NCBI RefSeq assembly: GCF_002027705.1
Contig: NZ_MBTG01000010.1
Location: 62,001 to 126,000 of the forward strand
DNA from: Paenibacillus ferrarius
GTDB taxonomy: Bacteria; Bacillota; Bacilli; Paenibacillales; NBRC-103111
Length of the DNA: 64,000 nt
Direction: 5' to 3'
The position numbers and the translations under genes were made by a program. A model generated the notes under the pieces. The model saw only the letters and a list, made by a program, of their open reading frames with translations, had not been told where the DNA came from and searched no databases. Below, one piece after another: positions 8,132 to 16,237 of this stretch (within the stretch, counting starts at the first letter, position 1; each line of letters begins with the position of its first letter).

Positions 8132-9322
8132 TTAAAGATGAGCGGCCTTTAATGCTTGATGATTAACGTAAACAATCTTGGATACGATGCAAGCAAGTGC
8201 CAGCACAATAAAGAGAATGCCACTCCAGATGGTTCCATGCACGTCTGTACCGGATATAAACCATCCGCCAACAATCGATCCCATCGACACCCCGAGATTA
8301 ATAAAAGAAATATACAATCCTGTTGCAAATTCAGGAGCTTCTCGAGCCTCAGAGGTTAACCAAATCTGGGTTACAATCAATCCGCTGGTATGTGCGGCTC
8401 CCCATATAATCATGAGGATGAAAAAGGGCAAAAAAGAGGATTCCCCCAGATAAAGAAGCAGGAATGAGAGCGCTAGGGCAATCGGCTGGAAAATGGTCGT
8501 TTTCACCATATTTATGGCCAGCAGTCTCCCAGCTAACAGGTTCCCAGCCACACCTCCAACCCCAAAAACGACAAGCATGATACTTATTACTTTGCCACTC
8601 ATGCCTAGTACTTGCCCCAAGTATTCTGTGGAATAGCTGTAGACGGAAAACATCGCGGCAAATAGAAAAGTGGAGGCGCCAATATTTATCCAAAGGGGGA
8701 CTTTACGCAGTATGCCGAGTTGTTTCTTGTAGGATAATTGCTCGGCTTTGGGCGTTCGTGGCAGCATAATGGCGATCCCAATGCCTGCAGCGGTATTTAC
8801 AACGGTACAGAAAATAAAAGCTGCTTCGAAGGAGAACTGACCCGCAAGATAAGAAGTAATCGGGACCCCAAGAACCATTCCCATACTCGTGCCAACAAAT
8901 GCTTTGGCGGAAGCTTGCGTGGTTTTCTCCTTAGGATAAAGTGAAGCTGCTGCAACAAAAGCTAGGGAAAAATAGACAGGGTGGAACAACGCCGGGACGA
9001 TCCGAAGCACCATCAGTATATAGAAATTGGAGGTATAAGCAGACAATAAACTGGCTCCAGCAAAAATAAATAAAGAGATTATCATGACAGGCTTACGATT
9101 AAATTTTGAGAGAAATAAGACCATAAAGGGACCAAAAAGTGCAATGACAAGTGCAAACACTCCGACGAGCATTCCGGCTTGAGACGTGCTGACATGATAA
9201 CGTTCAATAATAGAGGGCAGTATCCCGACAACGCCAAACTCAATGGTATATACGCCAAATAAACCTAGAGCAATAAAGAAAATAGGGTTTAGGGGTCTTC
9301 TTGTAGATCGTATTAGCGACAA
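8132..9322 (-). CDS. MFS transporter, DHA1 (AraJ-like) family
   Basis: About 396 residues with some twelve hydrophobic segments. It shows the start of TM1 (FFIALGLFGVYTIEFGVVGILP), the motif A-like loop between TM2 and TM3 (FLSKFNRKPVM) and the proline/glycine-rich TM5 motif (GTSMGMVLGVPITSYL) of drug/proton antiporters. It is probably an inner-membrane exporter of sugars or drugs. The start is uncertain: AAGGAG at 9338-9333 best fits a TTG at 9322, or a GTG at 9331; the longer frame to 9382 runs through a hairpin. It lies downstream of the beta-lactamase-fold gene on the same strand and may be co-transcribed with it. Confidence 0.88.
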   Translation of the reverse strand: MSLIRSTRRPLNPIFFIALGLFGVYTIEFGVVGILPSIIERYHVSTSQAGMLVGVFALVIALFGPFMVLFLSKFNRKPVMIISLFIFAGASLLSAYTSNFYILMVLRIVPALFHPVYFSLAFVAAASLYPKEKTTQASAKAFVGTSMGMVLGVPITSYLAGQFSFEAAFIFCTVVNTAAGIGIAIMLPRTPKAEQLSYKKQLGILRKVPLWINIGASTFLFAAMFSVYSYSTEYLGQVLGMSGKVISIMLVVFGVGGVAGNLLAGRLLAINMVKTTIFQPIALALSFLLLYLGESSFLPFFILMIIWGAAHTSGLIVTQIWLTSEAREAPEFATGLYISFINLGVSMGSIVGGWFISGTDVHGTIWSGILFIVLALACIVSKIVYVNHQALKAAHL

Positions 9323-9354
9323 AGCGACCACTCCTTCATGATTTTGTAGGTGAA

Positions 9355-9388
9355 GAGCCTTGGCCAGTTCATACCGGACCAAGGCTCC
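9355..9388 (-). repeat. Intergenic hairpin between hydrolase and MFS genes
   Basis: GAGCCTTGG...CCAAGGCTC can form a stem of about 10 pairs with a 14-base loop. No T run follows on either strand, so it may stabilise or process an mRNA rather than terminate it. Confidence 0.5.
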
Positions 9389-9400
9389 TGTATTCGTTCT

Positions 9401-10576
9401 TTACTCGTTGATTTTGTTATAAACCGCTTCGCACAGGTCAATGGTAAACTGGCCCGACATGCCTTCCAATGCCGTATTGGTGAAGGCCACAACGCTGAGG
9501 CGCTGCACCGGATCGACGAACCATGAATGCCCATAAGTGCCGCCCATGCGCCAAGTACCAGGTGACTCGGGCGTGTTTGCGGCAATGGGATCTTTAAGCA
9601 CTGTAATGCCTAAGCCGAAGCCGCGCCCTGGCCAAAAGGGCATAGGGAGATCACCGATTTGGTTGGTCGTCATCTCACGAACCAATGCCTCTGGCAGAAG
9701 CGGCGATCCGTCCTTGCGTAATGTTTCGAGCAATAACAAGAAGTCGCCTGCACTGCCAACCATGCCGGCTCCCCCAGAAGGATAGGCGCTGCTGTCCAGT
9801 GCCCGGCCAGGGGATAGTTTGAAGCCTGCCGTACCTTCTAGAAAGGCAATGCTATCGGGATCATGCAGAGGCCGCGGCTCTGGAGCATGATTAGCATAAG
9901 CAGTAGCCAGCCGTGTTGGATCGGCAGCAGTAAAACCAGTGTCGCGCATGCCAAGCGGCTGTGTCACCAGCGCATGTATGGCCTCGCCAAGCGCGGTGTC
10001 AGTGACCTCGGCAATTACAGCTCCCAGCACATCGGTTGCAATGGAATATTTCCATTCGGTGCCTGGCGTATAGAGGAGCGGTACGGAGGCTAGACGGCGC
10101 AGGTTTTCTTGGAGTGTAATTCCTGGCTGATCCATGCCATCGGATACCCCGGCACGCTGATAGGCGCCATTCTCTTCTTGAAAGAATCGATAAGTCAGTC
10201 CAGCGGTATGTGTCAGTAAGTGACGAATCGTCAATGCTGCGAATTCGCCATTTTGCAGACGCGGCCGAAACGCTGGAAGCCAGCGGTCAACGCGATCGTC
10301 CAACTGCATGCGGCCTTGCGCAACGAGGACGAGGGCGGCTGTTGAAACGATTGGCTTGGTAACTGAGGCCAGTCGAAATAAGGCATTTTCTCGCATAGGG
10401 CGGTTCCTCTCGCGGTCGGCAAGACCAACAGCCCGGTTATAAACCAACTCGCCGTCTAAGGCGACTTGAATGACAGCGCCAACCAATCTTTTGTCCGCGA
10501 TCGTGCGCTCGATGACCTCATCGATGCAACCAGGCAAATGGTCAGAGTTCATGATGTTTGAATGTATCGTGCTCAA
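9401..10576 (-). CDS. Beta-lactamase-fold serine hydrolase (class C-like esterase)
   Basis: About 391 residues without a signal peptide, so cytosolic. It has the serine nucleophile motif SVTK (residues about 71-74) in FRLASVTKPIVSTAAL, the tyrosine motif in EWKYSIATDVLG and a C-terminal GGTYGHSWFVDP in place of the KTG box. This pattern is that of EstB-type esterases and D-aminopeptidase-like proteins rather than true beta-lactamases. AAAGGA ends directly before an ATG at 10585, so the TTG at 10576 with 8-base spacing is a better start. It is divergent from an AsnC/Lrp-type regulator gene with a palindrome between them, suggesting control by that regulator. Substrate unknown. Confidence 0.87.
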   Translation of the reverse strand: MSTIHSNIMNSDHLPGCIDEVIERTIADKRLVGAVIQVALDGELVYNRAVGLADRERNRPMRENALFRLASVTKPIVSTAALVLVAQGRMQLDDRVDRWLPAFRPRLQNGEFAALTIRHLLTHTAGLTYRFFQEENGAYQRAGVSDGMDQPGITLQENLRRLASVPLLYTPGTEWKYSIATDVLGAVIAEVTDTALGEAIHALVTQPLGMRDTGFTAADPTRLATAYANHAPEPRPLHDPDSIAFLEGTAGFKLSPGRALDSSAYPSGGAGMVGSAGDFLLLLETLRKDGSPLLPEALVREMTTNQIGDLPMPFWPGRGFGLGITVLKDPIAANTPESPGTWRMGGTYGHSWFVDPVQRLSVVAFTNTALEGMSGQFTIDLCEAVYNKINE

Positions 10577-10646
10577 TATGCTCATCCTTTCGAAATAGTT
10601 AAAGCCTTTGGCGCTTTACTATTGTAAGTTTATTTTATAAAATTAG

Positions 10647-10663
10647 TTATGTTAATTACATAA
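10647..10663. promoter_or_regulatory. Candidate AsnC/Lrp operator
   Basis: TTATGT-TAATT-ACATAA is a 17-base AT-rich palindrome in the divergent region between the hydrolase gene and the AsnC-type gene. Lrp/AsnC proteins commonly bind such sites. The assignment is by position and symmetry only. Confidence 0.5.
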
Positions 10664-10748
10664 GCCAATAAAGCTAAATCGAGCTTGCTACGGATAAAAT
10701 CAAGGTATTTAGCAGGGGAAAACCTTTAATTTAAAGGAGTGAATTTCA

Positions 10749-11207
10749 ATGGACAATATAGATAAGCAAATCCTTTTTCACCTTCAAAGCCAAGCGAGAA
10801 TATCAATGACGGAACTGGGGAAATGCGTCAATTTATCTCAACCCGCCGTAACAGAAAGAGTTAGGCGTATGGAAGAAAAAGGAGTCATCAGGGAGTATCG
10901 CACGATTGTTTCCCCTGAGAAAATTGGCAAACAGGCGGCTGCCTATATGCTTTTTCATTCAAGAGACTGTCACGCATTCGTTGACTTCTGCCGTTCAACT
11001 CCCGATGTGGTGGAATGTTACCGCATAAGTGGAGAACACAATTACTTATTGAAAGTGATGTCCGACTCCACGAAAGCCCTCGAAGAATTCGGGAACCAAT
11101 GTGATAAATACGGGACCTATACGATTCTGATCGTGATGTCGTCGCCAATCGAACATAAATTTCTTATTCCTTCTCTTGAAGAAACAAGCATCAACCTGCT
11201 GAGCTAG
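10749..11207 (+). CDS. Lrp/AsnC-family transcriptional regulator
   Basis: 152 residues. An N-terminal helix-turn-helix (MDNIDKQILFHLQSQARISMTELG, LSQPAVTERVRRMEEKGVI) is followed by an RAM/AsnC ligand domain (VVECYRISGEHNYLLKVM, then YGTYTILIVMSSPIEHK). It is full length for the family, which forms dimers to octamers that respond to amino acids. Ribosome site AAAGGAG precedes the ATG. It is divergent from the hydrolase and MFS genes on the other strand, the usual place for a local regulator. Confidence 0.92.
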   Translation: MDNIDKQILFHLQSQARISMTELGKCVNLSQPAVTERVRRMEEKGVIREYRTIVSPEKIGKQAAAYMLFHSRDCHAFVDFCRSTPDVVECYRISGEHNYLLKVMSDSTKALEEFGNQCDKYGTYTILIVMSSPIEHKFLIPSLEETSINLLS

Positions 11208-11269
11208 ATTTCGATTGCCATCTTTCATAGGCGCTTGTTATAATTCTCCAAAAAGGATGTGTTGCGAAT

Positions 11270-12031
11270 ATGAGTTATCCGTTTCCCATCATTACCGCGC
11301 ACTGCGGCAGCATGAATACGCTCGATCATACGCTGTTATCTGTACAAACAGGGCTTCAGCTTGGTGCGGATGTCGTGGAGGAAGACATCAGAGTAACGAA
11401 GGATGGCATTCCCGTGCTGGCTCATAATGATGAATGGGTGACCGCCGATGGATGGAAAGTGTCCCTTTCGCGAATGACCTACGAAGAATTAAAGGAGCTC
11501 CAAATCGAGGTCACTCATGGTCAGCAGCGCAAAACGTTTGCGATTTGCAGACTGGAAGACATTCTGCCAGTTATCCAAGATTTAGGTAAAACTGTGAATT
11601 TGGATGTAAAGGTCGACGAGAGCATCGGACCTATTGCCGCGTTAGTGAAGAAGTTTGACATGGCTGGCCAGGTGTTTCTGTCTGGATGCGGACTGAATCG
11701 AGCAGAGCTTGCTGAGCGTTCAAATCCTGATCTGCGAAAACTTCTGAATGCTGACAGCACTCTTTTCCAAACACTTTCGTACCAGGACGCAATGGTAAAA
11801 ACCTGCGAGGATGCTCTTTCAGCCTCCTGTTTCGGGATCAACATCGAGCATATCCACGTTCGCCAAGAGCTGATGGCGTATGCCCAATCATTGGGTCTTC
11901 CGGTTTATATTTGGACAGTGAATGAAGAAAAGCTGATGCGTTCGTACATAGATTTGGGCGTTGCGTCGATTACGACACGAGATGTTGCCTTGTTGGTTAA
12001 ATTGAAGCAAGAGCTGGGAAAGCGTGACTAA
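11270..12031 (+). CDS. Glycerophosphodiester phosphodiesterase family protein
   Basis: 253 residues with a TIM-barrel GDPD layout: ITAHCGSMNT at the end of strand 1, GADVVEEDIRVTKDGIPVLAHND, LDVKVDE, and the C-terminal PVYIWTVNEEKLMRSYIDLGVASITT. The family hydrolyses glycerophosphodiesters to glycerol-3-phosphate and an alcohol using two His and acidic metal ligands. Both catalytic His residues are present, but the invariant Arg of the HRG motif is Cys (HCG), so phosphate binding, activity or substrate may differ. There is no signal peptide, so it is cytosolic. It follows the AsnC-type gene by 62 bases on the same strand. Confidence 0.85.
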   Translation: MSYPFPIITAHCGSMNTLDHTLLSVQTGLQLGADVVEEDIRVTKDGIPVLAHNDEWVTADGWKVSLSRMTYEELKELQIEVTHGQQRKTFAICRLEDILPVIQDLGKTVNLDVKVDESIGPIAALVKKFDMAGQVFLSGCGLNRAELAERSNPDLRKLLNADSTLFQTLSYQDAMVKTCEDALSASCFGINIEHIHVRQELMAYAQSLGLPVYIWTVNEEKLMRSYIDLGVASITTRDVALLVKLKQELGKRD

Positions 12032-12128
12032 GCTTCGGTTTTAAGCAGAAATGTGATTTATTTTTTCCATTTAGCCGCAAAATCGGTTATTATGTGTAAT
12101 GAAATAAAAAAAGAAAGTGGGATCAATC

Positions 12129-12839
12129 GTGGGCCGTAAATGGAATAACATTAAAGAAAAGAAAGCTTCCAAAGATGCAAATACAAGTCGGATTTACGCG
12201 AAGTTCGGACTGGAAATTTATGTGGCAGCTCGTAAAGGGGAACCAGATCCTGAAGCGAATCGTGCTTTGAAAGTTGTGCTCGAGCGTGCCAAAACCTATA
12301 ATGTACCAAAAGCGATTATTGATCGCGCGATTGATAAAGCCAAAGGCAGCTCGGATGAAATTTATGAGGAGCTTCGTTATGAGGGCTTCGGACCGAACGG
12401 CGCGATGGTCATCGTGGATACATTGACGAATAACGTGAACCGTACGGCATCAAGCGTGCGAGCTGCATTTAGCAAAAATGGCGGTAATATGGGTGTTAAC
12501 GGCTCAGTCGCTTACATGTTCGATGCTACAGCTGTTATTGGGATTGAAGGCAAGAGCATCGATGATATCATGGAGCTTTTGCTGGAAGCGGATGTCGACG
12601 TTCGTGATCTTGTTGAAGAAGATGAAATCGTCATGGTTTACGCGGATCCGGAGCAGTTCCACGCTGTTCAAGAGTCTTTCAAAAAGGCTGGAATCACGGA
12701 GTTTTCCATTGCTGAAGTAACGATGTTGGCTCAGAACAACGTCAGCTTGCCGGAAGAAGGACAAGTGCAATTTGATAAATTGATTGATGCTTTGGAAGAT
12801 TTAGAGGATGTTCAGCAAGTGTTTCATAACGTCGAATAA
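12129..12839 (+). CDS. yeeI: YebC/TACO1-family protein, YeeI type
   Basis: 236 residues beginning [20 protein letters not shown], the N-terminus typical of the YeeI branch rather than the MAGHSKW of YebC. Conserved stretches include [53 protein letters not shown] and NGSVAYMFD. The family is linked to translation through proline-rich stalls and was earlier called a transcription regulator. The GTG at 12129 fits family length and is preceded by AAAGTGGG; an in-frame GTG at 12117 is a poorer choice. It is a single gene with its own terminator. Confidence 0.93.
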   Translation: MGRKWNNIKEKKASKDANTSRIYAKFGLEIYVAARKGEPDPEANRALKVVLERAKTYNVPKAIIDRAIDKAKGSSDEIYEELRYEGFGPNGAMVIVDTLTNNVNRTASSVRAAFSKNGGNMGVNGSVAYMFDATAVIGIEGKSIDDIMELLLEADVDVRDLVEEDEIVMVYADPEQFHAVQESFKKAGITEFSIAEVTMLAQNNVSLPEEGQVQFDKLIDALEDLEDVQQVFHNVE

Positions 12840-12866
12840 TGGTACTCGAATACATGTTTTAATTAT

Positions 12867-12889
12867 CCGCGCTCTGCGCGGTTTTTTTT
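12867..12889 (+). terminator. Rho-independent terminator
   Basis: CCGCGC-TCT-GCGCGG is followed by eight T. It ends yeeI. Confidence 0.9.
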
Positions 12890-12975
12890 ATTTACGGGAG
12901 TTGAATTAGAAAATCATGGACAAAATAGATGAGGTTTTTCTGTGGTTTTGAAATGAAGAAAAGGAGTGTTCACTC

Positions 12976-13718
12976 ATGAGATTTCATTCGAAAGTAGCGA
13001 TTGTTACAGGCGGTGCAAGCGGAATTGGGGAGGTAGCAGCCCGCTTATTTGCTGAAGAAGGGGCTAAGGTTGTTATTGCCGACTTTTCAGATCGGGGGCA
13101 AGCGGTTTCGGATCAATTGAATGCGAAGGGTTTGGATACTTTGTTTGTAAAAACCGATGTGTCCAAAGAGGATGATGTCATTCATATGGTAACCCAAACG
13201 GTGAATACATATGGCAAATTGGATATTTTATTCGCTAACGCGGGAATAGCTAAGGACGCGCCAGCAGATCAACTAAGTATGGAGGCATGGCAAAGAACAA
13301 TTGATATCAATCTAACAGGTGTATTTCTTTGCGATAAATATGCGATCAAGCAGATGCTTGCACAAGGTACAGGAGGCTCCATCGTGAACTGCGGCTCGAT
13401 TCACAGTCACGTAGGCAAAGCGAGCGTCACGGCGTACGCTTCGGCCAAAGCGGAGTTAAACTGTTGACACAGTCGCTTGGCGCAGACTACGCAACCAAAG
13501 GGATTCGAATTAACGCGGTATGCCCAGGGTATATTGACACCCCGCTCATTGAAGGACGGAGCGAGGCGGTTACGCAGCACTTAGTTGGACTACACCCTAT
13601 GGGGCGTCTAGGCAAACCGGAAGAAGTCGCCAAAGCGGTGCTGTTCCTCGCCAGTGAAGATGCCTCTTTTATCACAGGAACGAGCCTGCTGGTAGATGGC
13701 GGATATACGGCCGTCTGA
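12976..13718 (+). pseudogene. Frameshifted SDR-family oxidoreductase
   Basis: Two overlapping frames together make one classical short-chain dehydrogenase of about 247 residues: 12976-13467 with the NAD site TGGASGIG, NAG motif (FANAGIA), catalytic Ser (VNCGSIHS) and YASAK; then 13464-13718 with VCPGYIDTP and the typical tail FITGTSLLVDGGYTAV. The break is at about 13453, just after the catalytic Lys, where inserting one G restores GVKLLTQSLGADYA. Either the gene is inactive or one base is missing in the assembly. An AAGGAG site precedes the start, and the flanks look like a normal gene. Confidence 0.85.
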
Positions 13719-13725
13719 TCAAAGC

Positions 13726-13764
13726 AAAGACCTGGACACGAGAAATGTGTCCAGGTCTTTTTTT
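13726..13764. terminator. Bidirectional terminator
   Basis: AAAGACCTGGACAC pairs perfectly with GTGTCCAGGTCTTT, followed by a T run on the plus strand. It separates the SDR gene from the convergent His-rich gene. Confidence 0.9.
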
Positions 13765-13770
13765 GGCGTA

Positions 13771-14304
13771 TTAGTTGTTAGTTTGCGAAGGGTTATGATG
13801 GTGTGTATGGTGATGCATACCTTGTGTATGGTGATGCTGCATTTCATGCATATGGTGGTGCTGAGTACCTTGTGCATGATGATGCGGTTGGTGATGGACA
13901 GTTTGTGCATGGTGATGATGCGGGTGCTGAGCCAGAAGATGAGGGTGCGGATAGTAGGCTAGGTGATGTATAGGATGGTAAGCAAGATGATGCATAGGGT
14001 GGTAGGCATGGTGATGGTGCGGATGGTAAGCATAGTGATGTTGTGGATGGTAAACATGATGCGGTTGTTGATGGTGGGCAAAGTGTTGCTGCGGATGCGC
14101 AGGATAATGCACGCCTGGTGCTGCTGCAATAGGTTGTTGATAGATAGGCTGGTTATCCCCGGTCCAAGTTGGCGCTGGCGCTGGGGCTGGCATTGGCATT
14201 GGCATTGGTGTTGGCGCTTGTTGAACTGGAAGGAGCGATTCATTTCTTGTTGCTTGTTGATAAAAAGGGAGGTTATCCTCCGTTGATGCATTACGTTGTG
14301 TCAT
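13771..14304 (-). CDS. His-rich, Gln/Pro-rich low-complexity protein (possible coat protein)
   Basis: 177 residues, 46 of them His by my count. The N-terminus is Gln- and Pro-rich (NLPFYQQATRNESLLPVQQ, then PMPMPMPAPAPAP); the rest consists of short HH, HHH and HHHH runs separated by AY, AQ, YP and QP. There is no signal peptide or membrane segment. A GGGG-containing ribosome site precedes the ATG. It lies 102 bases downstream of tgl on the same strand, and a SigK-like -10 (CATAGGATG) lies before it. Known spore-coat proteins include such His- and Gln-rich proteins, so I infer a coat or metal-binding role and a possible substrate of Tgl. The homopolymer-like repeats argue against family assignment by similarity. 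Confidence 0.75.
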   Translation of the reverse strand: MTQRNASTEDNLPFYQQATRNESLLPVQQAPTPMPMPMPAPAPAPTWTGDNQPIYQQPIAAAPGVHYPAHPQQHFAHHQQPHHVYHPQHHYAYHPHHHHAYHPMHHLAYHPIHHLAYYPHPHLLAQHPHHHHAQTVHHQPHHHAQGTQHHHMHEMQHHHTQGMHHHTHHHNPSQTNN

Positions 14305-14336
14305 TGTTCTTTCCCCTTTCTGATGTAGGCATACGT

Positions 14337-14345
14337 CATCCTATG
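14337..14345 (-). promoter_or_regulatory. Weak SigK-like -10 element
   Basis: CATAGGATG on the minus strand differs from CATANNNTA in the last base. It lies 32 bases before the His-rich gene. No clear -35 is seen. Confidence 0.3.
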
Positions 14346-14406
14346 CAAGGAGTAGAAAACAGGGCACTTGTCTATAGAAATTTTTTCTTTTTTTAATGGC
14401 ATCGCT

Positions 14407-15204
14407 TCATCGAACATAGATCGAATCCCCGATTTTCACCGTAATGTGCTTCTTCCGATCACTGCCCTGGAATGGCGCGAAGTAGGTAAAGTCGGGATGT
14501 ACATACCGATCCGTCATGAATGCTGATTGCATACTGCCATCCAATCTGTATTTGTTCAAAATCGTAATGACCACTTCTGCTGAGGTGATGCCCAGTCCAT
14601 GACCGTGTCCATAATAGAGACCTTCCTCGATCATGACGACATTTTCGCCTTTCCACCAAGGCAGCATAGGATGAACCTCGGGGTTCTCAAAATAGATGAT
14701 ATCCCCCGTAATGGCTTCCTCATTCCCGATTCGGTCGACCAGGTGCAGCTTGCTGTTGGATTGCCAATCAAATATTAAAAGATCTGAAGTCATCCTATCG
14801 AATTGCCTAGGGTCGATGGATTCTAATATCGCTTTGTACAAGACGACGATGACAGCCATGGAACACTCGAAAGCATAGGCGCTTCCATTGGTGAAAATAT
14901 CGCGAATTGCCTCTTGCGGGGAAGCGCCGGCATTCAACTTGAATCTTCCCTGATCGGTTATGTGCCAATAGGCGGGATTAGCCATGGATTTTGTGAGATC
15001 AGCGAAATAGACGCCGCTGGTGCTGAGCGCTTTCGCGGACTCCATGATTTGGGATCGCATGTTTAGTTCAAATAAGAGGGTATCCACCGAGTCATAGTGA
15101 TACTCTACAGCGCTGTTATTTTTTTTCTGAAAAATAGTTAATTCCTGCCCAGTCAGCGTACCTTCACCGAAGGTTATTTGGTTGGTTCCTGTGAGAATGA
15201 TCAT
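14407..15204 (-). CDS. tgl: Spore-coat protein-glutamine gamma-glutamyltransferase
   Basis: 265 residues, slightly longer than the 245 of Bacillus subtilis Tgl. Shared segments include LLFELNMRSQIMESAKALSTSG, the catalytic Cys region GSAYAFECSMAVIVVLYKAI, the KGENVVMIEEGLYYGHGHGLGI region with the catalytic His, and a C-terminus ending in IYVR. Tgl forms epsilon-(gamma-glutamyl)lysine cross-links between coat proteins late in sporulation in the mother cell. The start is set by GGAG before the ATG. The next gene on the strand encodes a Gln- and His-rich protein, a plausible partner. Expression is likely sporulation-specific, although I could not find a clean SigK promoter. Confidence 0.9.
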   Translation of the reverse strand: MIILTGTNQITFGEGTLTGQELTIFQKKNNSAVEYHYDSVDTLLFELNMRSQIMESAKALSTSGVYFADLTKSMANPAYWHITDQGRFKLNAGASPQEAIRDIFTNGSAYAFECSMAVIVVLYKAILESIDPRQFDRMTSDLLIFDWQSNSKLHLVDRIGNEEAITGDIIYFENPEVHPMLPWWKGENVVMIEEGLYYGHGHGLGITSAEVVITILNKYRLDGSMQSAFMTDRYVHPDFTYFAPFQGSDRKKHITVKIGDSIYVR

Positions 15205-15421
15205 GGACGTCTCCTCATTTTGTTAACATTCAGGTGCAGCCATTCTATTTTTATGCGGGAGAAATGCCCAAACAGAACCTTAAATAAAGGCAGATTGGAT
15301 GGGAGTAATCGTGGCAAAGTGGCTGATGAGTGAAGGGGCACTTTCCTATATACTATTTTCTAAGAAGGAGATTACAGGGATTCTATCCTATCCAAGCAAA
15401 CAAAGGGGAAATCATAGAGAA

Positions 15422-16237
15422 ATGGATAAATTGAGAGGCAAGAAAATCGTAATTGCCGGTTCCAGAAAAACAGAGGAAATGAGCTTGTTAATCGAAAAGC
15501 AGGGAGGAATCCCGCTTGTTCGTTCTTTGCAAGGTTTCATCTATTTGGATGAGAAGGCCGTAGAGAAAGAACTATTATTTTGCGTGAATAACCAAGTAGA
15601 TTGGTTTGTACTTACAACAGGTACAGGAACAGATACACTCCTCGGGGCAGCTGATCAGCTAGGCATTTATGCGGATTTGATACACCAAATGAAGGCTGCC
15701 AAGGTTGCGGCACGCGGATATAAGACGTACGCATTGCTAAAGAAGCTGGAACTTAAGCCAGAGGTCATCGATGAAGATGGAACGACACAAGGGCTGATGA
15801 ACCGATTGTCTTCCTATGATTTCTCGAACCAAACGGTAGTCGTCCAGCTGCATGGGGAAGTCCAGCCTGCGTTAATTCAATTTCTGGAGGAGCGGGGGGC
15901 CCGCGTCATTCAGCTGCTGCCCTATCGGCATATTGAGCCGGAACTAGCAACACTGGCAACATTATGTCAGGAGCTTAAGACAAATTCGATTGATGCGGTT
16001 TGCTTCACGACAGCGGTACAGGTGAAATATTTGTTCGACTATGCGAGACGTGAGGGAATGATCGAAACCGTACTTCAGGCATTTTCCACGCATGTCAAAG
16101 CGGCTGCCGTTGGTAAAGTAACAGCTGAAGCCTTGAAAGACGAAGGTTTGAAGCAAGTCATTGTGCCTGAGCTGGAGAGGATGGGGGCGATGCTGATTGA
16201 ATTGGTGAGAGATTACAGCAGGTCAGAAGCGTTGTGA
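15422..16237 (+). CDS. Uroporphyrinogen-III synthase (HemD-like)
   Basis: 271 residues with the HemD fold order: KKIVIAGSRKTEEMSLLIEKQGG at the start, DWFVLTTGTGTDTLLGAADQLG in the middle, VVVQLHGEVQPALIQFLEERGARVIQLLPYRH and a C-terminal VKAAAVGKVTAEALKDEGL. The enzyme cyclises hydroxymethylbilane for haem and corrin synthesis. Here it is not in a hem operon but overlaps benE by 4 bases, so it may be a paralogue with another role. The ATG at 15422 has an AAGGGGAA site; the upstream extension to 15299 has no family match and was excluded. Confidence 0.82.
   Translation: MDKLRGKKIVIAGSRKTEEMSLLIEKQGGIPLVRSLQGFIYLDEKAVEKELLFCVNNQVDWFVLTTGTGTDTLLGAADQLGIYADLIHQMKAAKVAARGYKTYALLKKLELKPEVIDEDGTTQGLMNRLSSYDFSNQTVVVQLHGEVQPALIQFLEERGARVIQLLPYRHIEPELATLATLCQELKTNSIDAVCFTTAVQVKYLFDYARREGMIETVLQAFSTHVKAAAVGKVTAEALKDEGLKQVIVPELERMGAMLIELVRDYSRSEAL

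Noticed and set aside
9401..10576. True class C beta-lactamase (antibiotic resistance)
   Set aside because: There is no signal peptide, and the KTG box is replaced by GGTYGHS, which suits esterase-type relatives.
13696..14396. Plus-strand ORFs rich in Met, Val and Trp opposite the His-rich gene
   Set aside because: They are antisense shadows of CAC/CAT-rich codons; the minus-strand gene has the ribosome site and terminator.
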